Shown piece by piece: positions 1 to 8,778 of a stretch of DNA of 64,000 nt (its first letter is position 1; each line of letters begins with the position of its first letter). The stretch spans positions 1,755,585-1,819,584 of the forward strand of contig NZ_CP029256.1 in the NCBI RefSeq assembly GCF_003628755.1, written 5' to 3'. Below the pieces are notes generated by a model. That model was not told where the DNA came from. It was given only the letters and a program-made list of their open reading frames with translations, and did no database searches. The position numbers were made by a program, and so were the translations under genes. This stretch comes from Christensenella minuta. Lineage in GTDB: Bacteria > Bacillota > Clostridia > Christensenellales > Christensenellaceae.

Positions 1-2
1 TT

Positions 3-428
3 GAGCAAAAAACGGCAGAGCTCATGCGCGGCGGAAAGACCCAGGAGGAAGCGGAACGCGCGGCCGTCGGAAGCCTCGGCCCGGCAGAAGCGATCTCAAA
101 GGGCATGAATGCGGTCTACCGTCCGTCGGCAGCCAAGTATATTTTTCTTGCGGCCACACTGTTTCTCGCCTTTTTGAACGCTGCCCCGTGGCTTGCCTTC
201 CTGTTCAATATCCCGAATATGCCGCTCGCGGTTTTTCCCGCTGAAGGCGCTACTGCGGTCATCGGCGGAGCGGACGGCCCAACCAGTATTTTTGTTTCTG
301 CCGGAAGCTGGAGCATGGTCTCTTTTATTCTTCCGCTCCTGCTCATCCTATTCGCGGGCATCACGGTCCGGCTCTTCCTTCGCCCAAAATTTGGCGGTAG
401 GAATAACGGTATGCGCCCGCGCACCTGA
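3..428 (+). CDS. 5'-truncated membrane protein with HAAS-like end and IGGADGPT motif
   Basis: The reading frame is open to the left edge, so the start lies outside the window; an internal ATG at 24 is unlikely to be the true start. The first ~30 visible residues (GGKTQEEAERAAVGSLG, then AEAI) look like the end of an HAAS/DUF1700-type domain, found in membrane proteins encoded next to PadR regulators. Two hydrophobic segments follow, and between them is the stretch AVIGGADGPTSIFV. That motif is the signature of the beta subunit of Na+-translocating decarboxylases, but the rest of that large protein is absent. The protein ends in a short basic tail. Function unknown. Confidence 0.6.
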   Translation, partial: EQKTAELMRGGKTQEEAERAAVGSLGPAEAISKGMNAVYRPSAAKYIFLAATLFLAFLNAAPWLAFLFNIPNMPLAVFPAEGATAVIGGADGPTSIFVSAGSWSMVSFILPLLLILFAGITVRLFLRPKFGGRNNGMRPRT

Positions 429-447
429 CAAAGAAAGGACTAACCGT

Positions 448-867
448 ATGAAAAAAATATTTTTATCGCTCTGCTGTATGCTTTGCGCTGTATTCCTCAC
501 AGCCGGATGCGGGCTTTCTGCTTCCGTACCGCAGTCCTCTTACCCGCCCGGCACCGTGCGGGAGGCGATCGACGCATGGCCGGAAAACAAATATACGGAA
601 AATATTCCCCGGCCCGAATATGGCACGCCCGATTTTGTTCTTTCCGGAGAATCGGACGGTCATGATTACTATTCCGTTTTTCTTTCCGATATCACGCGGG
701 AGCAGGGAGAGCAATATGTCAGCGTACTCAAGAAAGGCGGGTTCCGCGAGATCGCGGCGGACAGCGAGCCCGCTTCCGCGGGCATCGCATTGTGCAAGGA
801 TACTATCCACCTTGGCGTATCCATATCAGACGGAGCGCTTGGACTTTATATCTCGTTCGCATCCTGA
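448..867 (+). CDS. Small predicted lipoprotein, unknown function
   Basis: A 139-residue protein with a basic N-terminus (MKK), a hydrophobic segment and a cysteine at residue 21 in the context LTAGC, as expected for a lipoprotein signal peptide. The ATG at 448 is chosen because AAAGAAAGGA lies just upstream and the signal peptide begins there. The mature part is soluble, acidic and rich in Asp/Glu/Tyr; I recognise no domain. It lies 19 bases after the preceding membrane protein and probably shares its transcript, which ends at the terminator at 910-946. Confidence 0.65.
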   Translation: MKKIFLSLCCMLCAVFLTAGCGLSASVPQSSYPPGTVREAIDAWPENKYTENIPRPEYGTPDFVLSGESDGHDYYSVFLSDITREQGEQYVSVLKKGGFREIAADSEPASAGIALCKDTIHLGVSISDGALGLYISFAS

Positions 868-909
868 AGATTATATGTATGCCGGTATCAGCAAAAATGA
901 TGCCGGTTA

Positions 910-946
910 AAAAAACCGGGCGTTTCTCTGAACCGTCCGGTTTTTT
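910..946. terminator. Bidirectional intrinsic terminator
   Basis: A 13-bp stem (910-922 with 934-946, one G-T pair) has an A-run on the left and a T-run on the right, so it can end transcription from both sides. It sits between the converging lipoprotein gene and the gdpP-rplI-dnaB-GNAT operon. Confidence 0.85.
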
Positions 947-974
947 ATTCTTCCTTGTCCGCTTTCAAGCTGTT

Positions 975-1463
975 TTATCCCTTTTCCGGGAATATTTCCT
1001 TGAAATGCATTTCTTTTCCGCAGCCGCTCTGGAATACAAGTGTTTCTTTCGTAACGCGCATCGGGATATGGATGACTCCCGAGTCTTCCGTTGCCTCTCC
1101 GTCCTGCTCGAATCCAAAACCCTCGTAGAATTCCTTTGCGTGCACCTGTGCGAGGATACGCACCTGGGACGGATCAAACTCAAAGGCTTTAACAAGCAGC
1201 ACCCGCATCATAAGGTCGCCGATCCCCTGTCCGCGTTCTTCCTTCAGCACACACAGCCGGCCTATCCGGAACGTTTTCCCGTCGTGATACACGCGCCCCG
1301 TGCCGACCGGCCGCTCCCCATCGTAAATCACGACGTGCATCGCCTGGCCGTCGAACACGTCAAATTCTTCCTCCGGCGGAAATCCCTGCTCTTCTACAAA
1401 TACTTTTTCGCGGATCATACGTGCGTCGTCCGCAAGCCCGCAGAACCACTGGTTTGTAATCAA
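975..1463 (-). CDS. GNAT family N-acetyltransferase (ElaA-like)
   Basis: A 162-residue single-domain acetyltransferase. The acetyl-CoA binding core is visible as RLCVLKEERGQGIGDLMM (the R-x-x-G-x-G/A loop), followed by the helix with FYEGFGF typical of ElaA-like GNATs. The substrate cannot be read from the sequence. The start is a TTG whose bases overlap the TGA stop of dnaB, implying translational coupling; an ATG 14 codons in would remove the first strand of the fold. Last gene of the gdpP-rplI-dnaB operon. Confidence 0.75.
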   Translation of the reverse strand: MITNQWFCGLADDARMIREKVFVEEQGFPPEEEFDVFDGQAMHVVIYDGERPVGTGRVYHDGKTFRIGRLCVLKEERGQGIGDLMMRVLLVKAFEFDPSQVRILAQVHAKEFYEGFGFEQDGEATEDSGVIHIPMRVTKETLVFQSGCGKEMHFKEIFPEKG

Positions 1464-2845
1464 TACTCCGGCGCCTCCTCTTCATCGTGGACGTAATCCA
1501 CTTCCATATATTTCGTATATTCGCCCTGCCACTGCATAGAGATCGCGCCTGTTGGGCCGCTTCTCTGTTTGGCAATGATGATGCGCGCTTTGCCCATGTT
1601 TTCCGGCGTTTTGTCTTCCGGATAATAATCCTCCCTGTGCAGGAAAATAACCACGTCTGCATCCTGTTCGATCGCGCCCGACTCGCGCAGGTCGGAAAGC
1701 ATCGGATACCGCGATTTCTTGTCCCGTTTTTCCGACGCACGGGAAAGCTGGGAAAGCAGCAGGATCGGAACATTCAGTTCTTTAGCCATGATTTTAAGTG
1801 TACGTGTGATCTGCGCGACCTCCTGCTGGCGGCTTTCCGTCCGGCCGCCAGCCTGCATCAGCTGCAGGTAGTCGATGGCAATCAGGCCGAGGCCCTTGCT
1901 CTTTTTGAGGCTCTGCGCCTTGGCGAGCATTTCCGTCGGCGTAATAGACGCGGAATCGTCGATATAGATTTCCGTACCCGAAAGCTCCTTCATCGCTTCG
2001 GCGAATTTATTGATCTCTACCGCGCCGATCTTACCCGTACGGGCGTCCTGGCTGTCCACTTTCGCCTGCGAACAAAGCATGCGCGTCGCAAGCTGGTCCG
2101 CCGACATTTCCAGCGAAAACACAAGGCAAACCGCCTTTTGCGTAAGGCCGATATACTCCACCATATTCATCGCAAAACTCGTTTTGCCCATGCCCGGACG
2201 TCCTGCAATAACGATCAGCTGCCCCCCCTGCAGGCCGGACAGCATCTTGTCCATCAGGGGGAAGCCTGCGGGCAGGCCCATCAGGCCGTCCTTGTTTTTC
2301 ATCGCTTCACTGATGATGACATAGCTTTGCTGAAGAGCCGCCGAGAGGTGCTGCATCGAGCTTCGTTCATCCTTAAGCGCAAGCCGCAGGATCGCCGTCG
2401 CGGCCGTATTTGCGATCTCGCGCGCGTCCTGTTCCCCGCGGTAGCAGTCGTCGGATATCTTCATACAGACGTCGATCATCTCGCGAAGCGACGCTTTTTC
2501 CTTTACGATATGGATATAGTGCTTCAGGTTTGCAACCGAAGGAACGGTCATCGTTAGCCCCGAGAGGTATTCCATGCCTCCCATCGGCATATGGCCTTCC
2601 TGCTCCAGCTTCTGGCTGACCGTCACCATGTCCACGGCGACGCCTTCGCGTACGAGCTCGTCCATGGCACGAAAAATATTGCGGTGCTGCTGCTGGTGGA
2701 AGTCTGTTTCATGCAGCGCTTCCATTGCCTCAAACACACATTTTTCATTCAAAAGCATACTGCCGAGGATGGATTGCTCCGCTTCCAGATTATGGGGGGC
2801 GATCCGTCCCTGCGGCGCGTGCACTGCTCCGTCAGCCATCGACAA
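1460..2845 (-). CDS. dnaB: Replicative DNA helicase DnaB
   Basis: Hexameric helicase that unwinds DNA ahead of the replication fork. The N-terminal DnaB domain (about residues 15-120, [16 protein letters not shown]) is followed by the RecA-like C-terminal domain with Walker A GRPGMGKT at 215-222, Walker [11 protein letters not shown] and the [15 protein letters not shown] motif. At 461 residues it is a normal-length DnaB with no intein. The start overlaps the end of rplI by 14 bases; a second Met two codons later would also fit. The rplI-dnaB order is conserved in Firmicutes. Confidence 0.95.
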   Translation of the reverse strand: MSMADGAVHAPQGRIAPHNLEAEQSILGSMLLNEKCVFEAMEALHETDFHQQQHRNIFRAMDELVREGVAVDMVTVSQKLEQEGHMPMGGMEYLSGLTMTVPSVANLKHYIHIVKEKASLREMIDVCMKISDDCYRGEQDAREIANTAATAILRLALKDERSSMQHLSAALQQSYVIISEAMKNKDGLMGLPAGFPLMDKMLSGLQGGQLIVIAGRPGMGKTSFAMNMVEYIGLTQKAVCLVFSLEMSADQLATRMLCSQAKVDSQDARTGKIGAVEINKFAEAMKELSGTEIYIDDSASITPTEMLAKAQSLKKSKGLGLIAIDYLQLMQAGGRTESRQQEVAQITRTLKIMAKELNVPILLLSQLSRASEKRDKKSRYPMLSDLRESGAIEQDADVVIFLHREDYYPEDKTPENMGKARIIIAKQRSGPTGAISMQWQGEYTKYMEVDYVHDEEEAPEY

Positions 2846-3275
2846 CCTCTATTTTGAATGCGGTGCTTACCTCCGCATAGACCTTGACGCTCACATCATA
2901 TTCTCCGAGCTCCTTAATATTTGGGGCCGAGATTTTTTTCTTATCGATCGCAACGCCGATCTTTTCTTCCAGCGCGGCCGCGATTTCCTTCGCTGTGATC
3001 GCACCGAACAACTTCCCGTTGCCGCCATGCTTGGCGGGAATGGTAAGCGTCATTCCGGAAATGCGCTCCGCGAGTTCCTTCGCGTCCTGCTTTTCCACGT
3101 CTTTTCTATGTTTTTCCGCCGCGTGCGCAATCGTCGCAGCGTTCAGATTCTGTGCCGTCGCCTGCTTCGCAAGCTTTTTGGGAAACAGAAAATTACGCGC
3201 GTAACCGTCGCTTACATTTACGATATCTCCCGTTTTTCCCTTGCCTTTTACGTCTTCCGTCAAAATCACTTTCAT
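2832..3275 (-). CDS. rplI: 50S ribosomal protein L9
   Basis: A 147-residue protein with the L9 N-domain start [19 protein letters not shown], the conserved [10 protein letters not shown] segment, the long connecting helix and a C-terminal rRNA-binding domain ([12 protein letters not shown]). Large-subunit protein. The ATG at 3275 is preceded by AAGGAGAG, which lies inside the last codons of gdpP; gdpP ends four bases upstream, so the two are tightly coupled. Confidence 0.96.
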   Translation of the reverse strand: MKVILTEDVKGKGKTGDIVNVSDGYARNFLFPKKLAKQATAQNLNAATIAHAAEKHRKDVEKQDAKELAERISGMTLTIPAKHGGNGKLFGAITAKEIAAALEEKIGVAIDKKKISAPNIKELGEYDVSVKVYAEVSTAFKIEVVDG

Positions 3276-3279
3276 TTGC

Positions 3280-5235
3280 TTAGCTCTCCTTTTTATATTC
3301 TTCAACCGCCTGCCGCAGCTCATGGGCCGCGGTCTGTTTATCGATCCCCTTAAGCTGTGCGCCCGCAATGGTCGCATGCCCGCCGCCGCCAAGCTTCTCC
3401 AAAATACGCTGTACATTAATTCCGCCGATCGACCGTCCGGAAATGATGACCGTATCGCCCTGCCTGCATAGCACAAACGAGGCGTTAATTCCGCGGATAC
3501 CAATCAGCGAATCCGCCGCCTGCGCCGCGAGGAGCTGCGGGTTTTTCACATTATCCGGGCACCATGAGATCGCGATGCCGTCCCTTACTTCCGCGTTCTG
3601 CACGACGCTCGCGCGGGTGGAAAAGGTTTCAAGGTCATCCTGAAAAAGGTGGCGGATGGTTGTGGTGTCCGCCCCCAGCTTGCGCAGGTAAGAGGCCGCT
3701 TCAAAGGTGCGCACCCCCGTCTTAAACGAGAATCCTTTGGTGTCAATGGTAATTCCTGCCAGCAGCGCTTCCACCTCCAGCGGTTTGATATAGATTTTGT
3801 CGGAGAAATACTCGATGATCTCCGTAACCATTTCCGCCGTGGACGAGGCATAAGGCTCAAACAGCGAAAGGGTGGGCGCTTCAATATGCGTGGTCCCGCG
3901 TACATGGTGGTCAATCACCACAAGCGTACCTGCCTTGGGAATCAGCTGCGGCGCGATGGTAAAGTCTTCGATCTGCGTATCCACCACGACCAGCATCGCC
4001 TGGTCTTCCAGCAGCCGTTCCGCTTCGGACGGAGTCACAAGAACCTCCTTATAATCAGGGTCCCGCTTCATTTCGTCTACCAGCCCCTGCACCGCGGCAT
4101 TGGATTTATCGAGGACGATATATCCGCGCTTGCCCGCCTGCCGCGCGCACGCATAGATACCAAGGGCTGCGCCCATGCAGTCGAGGTCGGGCACCGAATG
4201 TCCCATAATGACGACTTTCTCGCACTGCTCCATCAGGTTTTTCAATGCGTGCGAGAACATGCGCGCCTTTACGCGGGTACGTTTTTCAATGGCCTGCTGT
4301 CCGCCTCCATAGAATTTATAACCGCTTTCGTCTTTCAAAACAGCCTGGTCGCCGCCGCGTCCAAGCGCAAGCTCAAGCGCCGCGCCCGCGTTCTTGTTTG
4401 CGTCGTCCGGGCTGTTTCCCACGCCCGCGCCGATACTGAGGGTGGGCGTAAAGGCGGCGTTTCCAGTATCGATCCCCTTCACCTGGTTCAGGATCGCAAA
4501 TTTTCCCTGCATCAGGGAAGAAAGATACCGCCGTTCAAAAAACATCAGATATTTGTCGCGGTCGTACTTCTGGTAAACCCCGCGCAGACCCGCCGCCTGT
4601 CCCGCGATGATGCGGTCGATTTCCGCATCGATCTTCGCATGGTCGTTCTGCGCCGTCCCGCGCAAAAGGTCGCCGTATGCGTCCACCTGGATATGGCATA
4701 CCGCTGTGGTAACGATACGGTACAGGTCGGACGCCTCGTAGGTGTTGTTAACGTCAATCAGCCGGTAGATCGTATAATCTTTCCCGTTGAGTTTGGCCGG
4801 GATAACCTCCTTCACATAGGTAACGCTGCCGATCTTCACCTTCCGGTCGGCGGATGGCTTTAAAAGCTGCGGAAATATCCGGAAGATATTGCGTCCTTCG
4901 CAGCGCATGTCCGCAAGCATGGAAAAAGCCGGATTGTGCCAGCCGATCGTACCGTTTTTCTTTGTGATGGCAGTAGGCATGGTAACGGCGTTGACATATT
5001 TATCGATCTGGTCCGAGCAGTCCGTAAGAATTCTGCCTGCAATGGTGAACCAGCGCTCCTTGCGCAGGGTGGACACAACAAAATAAACCACCACGACCAC
5101 AAAGATCGCGCTGATGACCGCCGTCCGCACCTGGTGCGGCTCCATCAGCATCGTGATAAGAACCGCGGCTGCAAGCAGTACCAGAATCAAAACCAATTCA
5201 GTTGAGATATAAATGCTGCGCTTTTTTTTGCCCAT
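3280..5235 (-). CDS. gdpP: c-di-AMP phosphodiesterase GdpP (DHH family)
   Basis: Membrane-bound enzyme that hydrolyses c-di-AMP to pApA, controlling osmolyte balance and wall homeostasis. Visible order: two N-terminal membrane helices (to about residue 60), a PAS-like region, a degenerate GGDEF domain with no GGDEF motif, then the DHH domain ([30 protein letters not shown]) and the DHHA1 domain ending in [14 protein letters not shown] prefer the ATG at 5235 (product MGKKKRS...); an in-frame GTG at 5265 with poor ribosome-binding spacing would add ten residues. First gene of gdpP-rplI-dnaB-GNAT, driven by the promoter at 5289-5317. Confidence 0.9.
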   Translation of the reverse strand: MGKKKRSIYISTELVLILVLLAAAVLITMLMEPHQVRTAVISAIFVVVVVYFVVSTLRKERWFTIAGRILTDCSDQIDKYVNAVTMPTAITKKNGTIGWHNPAFSMLADMRCEGRNIFRIFPQLLKPSADRKVKIGSVTYVKEVIPAKLNGKDYTIYRLIDVNNTYEASDLYRIVTTAVCHIQVDAYGDLLRGTAQNDHAKIDAEIDRIIAGQAAGLRGVYQKYDRDKYLMFFERRYLSSLMQGKFAILNQVKGIDTGNAAFTPTLSIGAGVGNSPDDANKNAGAALELALGRGGDQAVLKDESGYKFYGGGQQAIEKRTRVKARMFSHALKNLMEQCEKVVIMGHSVPDLDCMGAALGIYACARQAGKRGYIVLDKSNAAVQGLVDEMKRDPDYKEVLVTPSEAERLLEDQAMLVVVDTQIEDFTIAPQLIPKAGTLVVIDHHVRGTTHIEAPTLSLFEPYASSTAEMVTEIIEYFSDKIYIKPLEVEALLAGITIDTKGFSFKTGVRTFEAASYLRKLGADTTTIRHLFQDDLETFSTRASVVQNAEVRDGIAISWCPDNVKNPQLLAAQAADSLIGIRGINASFVLCRQGDTVIISGRSIGGINVQRILEKLGGGGHATIAGAQLKGIDKQTAAHELRQAVEEYKKES

Positions 5236-5288
5236 TTTCCCGTTTTCGCCTTTGCATGGCGGCACTTCCCCATAATATAGATAATTCT

Positions 5289-5317
5289 ATCTTATAGCTT
5301 TTCCTCCGTTTCGTCAA
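5289..5317 (-). promoter_or_regulatory. Sigma-A-type promoter for gdpP operon
   Basis: On the minus strand TTGACG (5312-5317) is followed after 17 bases by TAAGAT (5289-5294), about 50 bases before the gdpP start. Confidence 0.6.
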
Positions 5318-5453
5318 CTCTCGCGGAGGCTTCCTTCACAGCGCAGGATGCCGCGTACGGAGCAGTAAAAGGCATCTGGTCCGTCCTTCGGCAGAGTGCG
5401 CTTTTTCCGGAAGCCTTCCGCCCGTTTTCCGCACCGGGAGGGTTTTGCGCATG

Positions 5454-5482
5454 AAAAAAAGGCACCCCCAAGGGATGCCTTT
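5454..5482 (-). terminator. Terminator of the rng-rplU-rpmA transcript
   Basis: Minus-strand RNA reads AAGGCATCCC, a short loop, GGGTGCCTT and then a U-run, starting about 10 bases after the rpmA stop. Confidence 0.9.
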
Positions 5483-5492
5483 CCGATGCACT

Positions 5493-5747
5493 TTAGTTTG
5501 CGTAAACGCTGACCTGTTTCTTGTCTCTGCCCTTGCGCTCGTATTTTACGATACCGCTCTCGAGTGCAAACAGCGTATCGTCTCCGCCGCGGCCTACGTT
5601 GTTGCCGGGATGGATCTTCGTACCCCTTTGGCGAACCAGAATGTTCCCCGCGAGTACGTACTGTCCGTCCGAACGCTTAATGCCGAGGCGTTTGGATTCA
5701 GAATCACGTCCGTTTCTCGAACTACCTACGCCCTTCTTATGTGCCAT
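5493..5747 (-). CDS. rpmA: 50S ribosomal protein L27
   Basis: An 84-residue L27 with the normal core ([34 protein letters not shown]). GAGGTG lies nine bases before the ATG and there is no in-frame start upstream. L27 of most Firmicutes starts with a short extension (…NLQLFA…) that the protease Prp removes; here the protein starts directly at the mature AHKKG end, and no prp gene lies between rplU and rpmA. Large-subunit protein near the peptidyl-transferase centre. Confidence 0.97.
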   Translation of the reverse strand: MAHKKGVGSSRNGRDSESKRLGIKRSDGQYVLAGNILVRQRGTKIHPGNNVGRGGDDTLFALESGIVKYERKGRDKKQVSVYAN

Positions 5748-5782
5748 TGGAATAACACCTCGTTTCTACGTAAATTCCGGGA

Positions 5783-6379
5783 TTATTCTGCCGTCTTTTC
5801 GGCAGTCTCTTTTACTTCTTTCTTTGCAGCGGGTTTCTTTTCCGCAGCAGGCTTTTCAGCTGTTTTCTTTGCAGCGGGCTTCTTTTCCGCAGCAGGCTTT
5901 TCAGCCGTTTTCTTTGCAGCGGGCTTCTTTTCCGCAGCAGCCGTCTTTTTCACGGCGGGCTTTTTCTCTTCCGCTGCTTTCGGCGCCGCTTTTGCAGCAG
6001 CCGTCTTTTTCACGGCAGCTTCCGCCGTCTCGTCCGCTTTCTTTTTCGCAGCGGGCTTCGCCTTTGCCACTTCGGAACCGACCTGCGTGATCTCTACCTT
6101 TGTATACGGCTGTCTGTGTCCCTGCTTCTTGCGGTAATCCTTTTTCGGCTTATACTTGAACACAATGACTTTCTTTGCCTTATCCTGCGCAAGAACTTTG
6201 CCTTTGACCACCACGTCTGCAAGTACCGGCTGTCCTACCTGGACCGCTTTGCCGTCGGACGTCATAAGCGCCTCAAACGATACCTCGGAGCCAACCTCCG
6301 CATCCAGCTTTTCAACCTTGACTACCATGCCGGGTTCCACTTTATACTGTTTCCCACCGGACCTGATGATTGCATACAT
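5783..6379 (-). CDS. rplU: 50S ribosomal protein L21 with long Lys/Ala-rich C-terminal tail
   Basis: The first ~103 residues are an ordinary L21 (MYAIIRSGGKQYKVEPG … KKDYRKKQGHRQPYTKVEI). About 95 further residues consist almost only of Ala, Lys, Glu, Pro and Thr, including about three tandem copies of a 15-residue unit like AEKPAAEKKPAAKKT, resembling histone H1 tails. Typical L21 is near 100-105 residues, so the protein is almost twice the usual length. The ATG at 6379 has GGGAGG upstream; a longer in-frame start would run through the leader and is not favoured. Downstream rpmA follows after 35 bases. Confidence 0.93.
   Translation of the reverse strand: MYAIIRSGGKQYKVEPGMVVKVEKLDAEVGSEVSFEALMTSDGKAVQVGQPVLADVVVKGKVLAQDKAKKVIVFKYKPKKDYRKKQGHRQPYTKVEITQVGSEVAKAKPAAKKKADETAEAAVKKTAAAKAAPKAAEEKKPAVKKTAAAEKKPAAKKTAEKPAAEKKPAAKKTAEKPAAEKKPAAKKEVKETAEKTAE
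5821..5950 (-). repeat. 45-bp tandem repeat encoding the L21 tail
   Basis: The string GCAGCGGG(C/T)TTCTTTTCCG recurs at 5826, 5871 and 5916, a 45-base period that keeps the reading frame and encodes a 15-residue AEKKPAAKK-type unit. The copies are nearly identical in DNA sequence, which suggests recent expansion or homogenisation. Confidence 0.85.
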
Positions 6380-6467
6380 GACCTTTACCTCCCTTACCCA
6401 GTCTCGCCGCAATCGGCCCGTATTCTATGAATACGCGTTTACGCCTATGCGAGCGGCTCAATTAAAT
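6380..6467 (-). promoter_or_regulatory. Structured 5' leader of rplU (candidate L21 autoregulatory leader)
   Basis: Between promoter and rplU start is an 85-base leader with a perfect hairpin (CGTATTC/GAATACG, 6419-6435) enclosed by a longer CUCGC/GCGAG pairing, ending in the ribosome-binding site GGGAGG. L21 leader RNAs are known upstream of rplU in Firmicutes; I infer membership from position and shape only, without a covariance search. Confidence 0.5.
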
Positions 6468-6496
6468 ATGTTACCATAAGGCATCCGTGCTGTCAA
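6468..6496 (-). promoter_or_regulatory. Sigma-A-type promoter for rplU-rpmA
   Basis: TTGACA (6491-6496), a 17-base spacer and TAACAT (6468-6473) on the minus strand. The -35 box overlaps the stop codon of rng, so rplU has its own start besides read-through from rng. Confidence 0.8.
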
Positions 6497-8022
6497 CAAA
6501 AAACCTGCGTATCGGAAAGCGCGTTTTTGTCGGTCACACGGCTGATAATGATCTGCTCCGGATGTGCGTTTTTCGTACTGCGGATAAAGAAATGCGCATT
6601 TTCAAAATGCGGTAGGACCGCCTGGTTCTGGTTGTTGCGCGAAATAATATAATCTGCAAGCGTATCCGAAACATCCACGATGAACATTCCCTGCTCGTCC
6701 GGCGCCACGGTGCGGATGATCTCCCTGCGCACGCGCATCGCCATGTTTTCAAGGTTATACACCCTTCCCGAGCCATTGCAGCACGGGCAGGTGGTCTGCG
6801 TCAGGGCTGAAAGCTTGCGGCGCGTCTTTTTGCGCGTCATTTCCACAAGGCCAAGCTCCGTCATGCCGAGCACATTTGATTTGGTGCGGTCGTTTTTCAG
6901 CGCATCCTTCAGCGCATCCACCACTTTATGCTTATTCTCCTCGGATTCCATATCGATAAAATCGATGACAATGATCCCGCTTAAGTCCCTAAGCCGCAGC
7001 TGTCTCGCAATTTCCTCCGCCGCTTCGATGTTCGCGTTCAGGATCGTATCCTGCAAATTGTCTTCCCCGATATATTTTCCGGTGTTCACATCCACCACGG
7101 TAAGCGCTTCCGTCTCGTCGATCACAAGATAACAGCCGTTCTTCATCCATACCTTACGCTGGAGCGCCTTGCCGATCTTGTCTTCGATCTCGTAATAGTC
7201 GAAAATATTCCCTTCGTGCTCGAACAGCTTCAGACGCTTCTCCATCCCCGGCGAAACGATGTTCACGACCGCGAGGACTTTCTCATAATAATCCTTGTCG
7301 TTGATGACAAATTCATCCACATCCGGCGTAAACATATCGCGCACCGTGCGGAACAAAAGCGTTTCTTCCGCATGGACAAGACGGGGCGCCGTCACGAAAT
7401 CTGCCTTTTCCTGCACCTTCTGCCACAGGCGCACAAGGAATTTCAGCTCCGTTTCGATCTCTTCCTCCGTCGCCTGTTCCGCGAGCGTACGCACGATCAC
7501 GCCCATGCTGCGCGGTTTCAAACGCGTCAGGAGCTCCTTCAGCTCCTCCCGCTTTTTCTCATCCTCAATCCGGCGGGAAACGCCCACATGGTCGACCGTC
7601 GGCATCAAAACAAGAAGCCTGTTCGGCAGGGTGATGTGCGTCGTAACGCGCGCGCCCTTTGTGCCGCCCGGCTGCTTTAAGACCTGTACCATGATCTCCT
7701 GGTTGGGTTTCAGCAATTCCTTGATGTTTGGAACTTCCAGCTTTTTTTTGATCGGGGCTTCATCCGCGCCCTCTTCAAAAATAAAGTCCGATTCGTCGCA
7801 CAGGATGTCGCCCGCATATAAAAATGCGTTTTTATCCAAACCAACATCAATAAACGCCGCCTGCATTCCAGGAAGGATATTGGCGACCCTGCCTTTGTAA
7901 ATATTGCCGACAAGCCGCTCCTTGCCGCGTGTTTCGACCTGGATTTCCACCAGCTCCCTGCCCTCCATGAGGGCCACGCGCGCTTCGTGCGCATTGGCGT
8001 CGGCGATGATTCTTTTCACCAT
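6493..8022 (-). CDS. rng: Ribonuclease E/G family endoribonuclease
   Basis: A single-strand-specific endoribonuclease acting in rRNA maturation and mRNA decay. At 509 residues it has RNase G size, without the long degradosome scaffold of proteobacterial RNase E. An N-terminal S1 domain (GNIYKGRVANILPGMQAAFI) is followed by the catalytic region with the metal-binding aspartates in VVDVNTGKY and IVIDFIDME, and by the zinc-link CPCCNGSGRV. The ATG at 8022 has AAGGAG six bases upstream; a TTG five codons earlier is unlikely. It starts 18 bases after the radical-SAM-linked gene ends. Confidence 0.93.
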   Translation of the reverse strand: MVKRIIADANAHEARVALMEGRELVEIQVETRGKERLVGNIYKGRVANILPGMQAAFIDVGLDKNAFLYAGDILCDESDFIFEEGADEAPIKKKLEVPNIKELLKPNQEIMVQVLKQPGGTKGARVTTHITLPNRLLVLMPTVDHVGVSRRIEDEKKREELKELLTRLKPRSMGVIVRTLAEQATEEEIETELKFLVRLWQKVQEKADFVTAPRLVHAEETLLFRTVRDMFTPDVDEFVINDKDYYEKVLAVVNIVSPGMEKRLKLFEHEGNIFDYYEIEDKIGKALQRKVWMKNGCYLVIDETEALTVVDVNTGKYIGEDNLQDTILNANIEAAEEIARQLRLRDLSGIIVIDFIDMESEENKHKVVDALKDALKNDRTKSNVLGMTELGLVEMTRKKTRRKLSALTQTTCPCCNGSGRVYNLENMAMRVRREIIRTVAPDEQGMFIVDVSDTLADYIISRNNQNQAVLPHFENAHFFIRSTKNAHPEQIIISRVTDKNALSDTQVFC

Positions 8023-8040
8023 CGTAGGCTCCTTCAAAAT

Positions 8041-8706
8041 TTAAAAACTATATTCCTGAAACGGGATTCTTTTCCCGTTCTCTACCGTATAACATTCTGT
8101 CCGGCAAACGCTGTATTCCGCGTCCACGCCCGCTTCCAAAAGCAGGGCGTTTGCAGCCACCGCAGGATTGAGCGCGCCGTCGCTCGCATTTTTCAGAAGC
8201 AGCCTGACTTCGTCCCCGTCCATCCCGATTTCAAGGATCAGCGGACGGATATCAAGCTCCCGCCCCTTCCTGTCCTTTGCAGCATACTCCTGCGCAGTCC
8301 GCAGCTTTTCTGCCGCATTCCTTATTTTATCACAATCCCCTTCATTTTTAAAATGAATTTTTATCCGGTAGGCCGCGCTCTCGTTCTGCGCCATCAGTTT
8401 TTTCGTCCCCGCCGCCTCATGTGCGTCCAGAACACGCAGTTCATGCGGCAGGACGGCGTTGAGCGCTTCTTTCACCCTTCGCGGGTCCATTTCCCGCGCA
8501 AGGGAAAGCTCAAGGTAGTCGCCTTCCGTCTCGTAGCCCACGGAAAGAGGGGATGCGAACGACATGATGATATGCGGATTGAACCCCTGCGAATATTCCG
8601 CGGGAAGGCCCGCCCGCCGCACCGCACGTCCGAAGGTGCGCTGCATATCGAGATGCGAAATGTATTTGACCGCTCCGTGGCGGCTGTATTTAATAATCAG
8701 TTTCAT
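8041..8706 (-). CDS. TIGR03936 family radical SAM-linked protein
   Basis: A 221-residue protein beginning MKLIIKYSRHGAVKYISHLD and continuing RTFGRAVRRAGLPAEYSQGFNP, the conserved N-terminal block of the family that always accompanies, or is fused to, a TIGR03960-type radical SAM enzyme. In Clostridia the pair sits directly upstream of rng and rplU, as here, which suggests a role in ribosome or RNA modification; the reaction is not known to me. Confidence 0.85.
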   Translation of the reverse strand: MKLIIKYSRHGAVKYISHLDMQRTFGRAVRRAGLPAEYSQGFNPHIIMSFASPLSVGYETEGDYLELSLAREMDPRRVKEALNAVLPHELRVLDAHEAAGTKKLMAQNESAAYRIKIHFKNEGDCDKIRNAAEKLRTAQEYAAKDRKGRELDIRPLILEIGMDGDEVRLLLKNASDGALNPAVAANALLLEAGVDAEYSVCRTECYTVENGKRIPFQEYSF

Positions 8707-8778
8707 GTCATTCTGTCCTTCGTCCTTTAAGACCCGTCAAGGACGGGCAGTGTACCGTTTGTCCGGCAAAAACCACGC

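Noticed and set aside
3-428. Sodium-translocating decarboxylase beta subunit
   Set aside because: Only the short IGGADGPT stretch matches; the many membrane helices of that family are absent and the N-terminal part is HAAS-like.
5821-5950. Regular 45-bp repeats resembling a small CRISPR array
   Set aside because: There are no unique spacers; the repeats are contiguous, in frame and code for the L21 tail.
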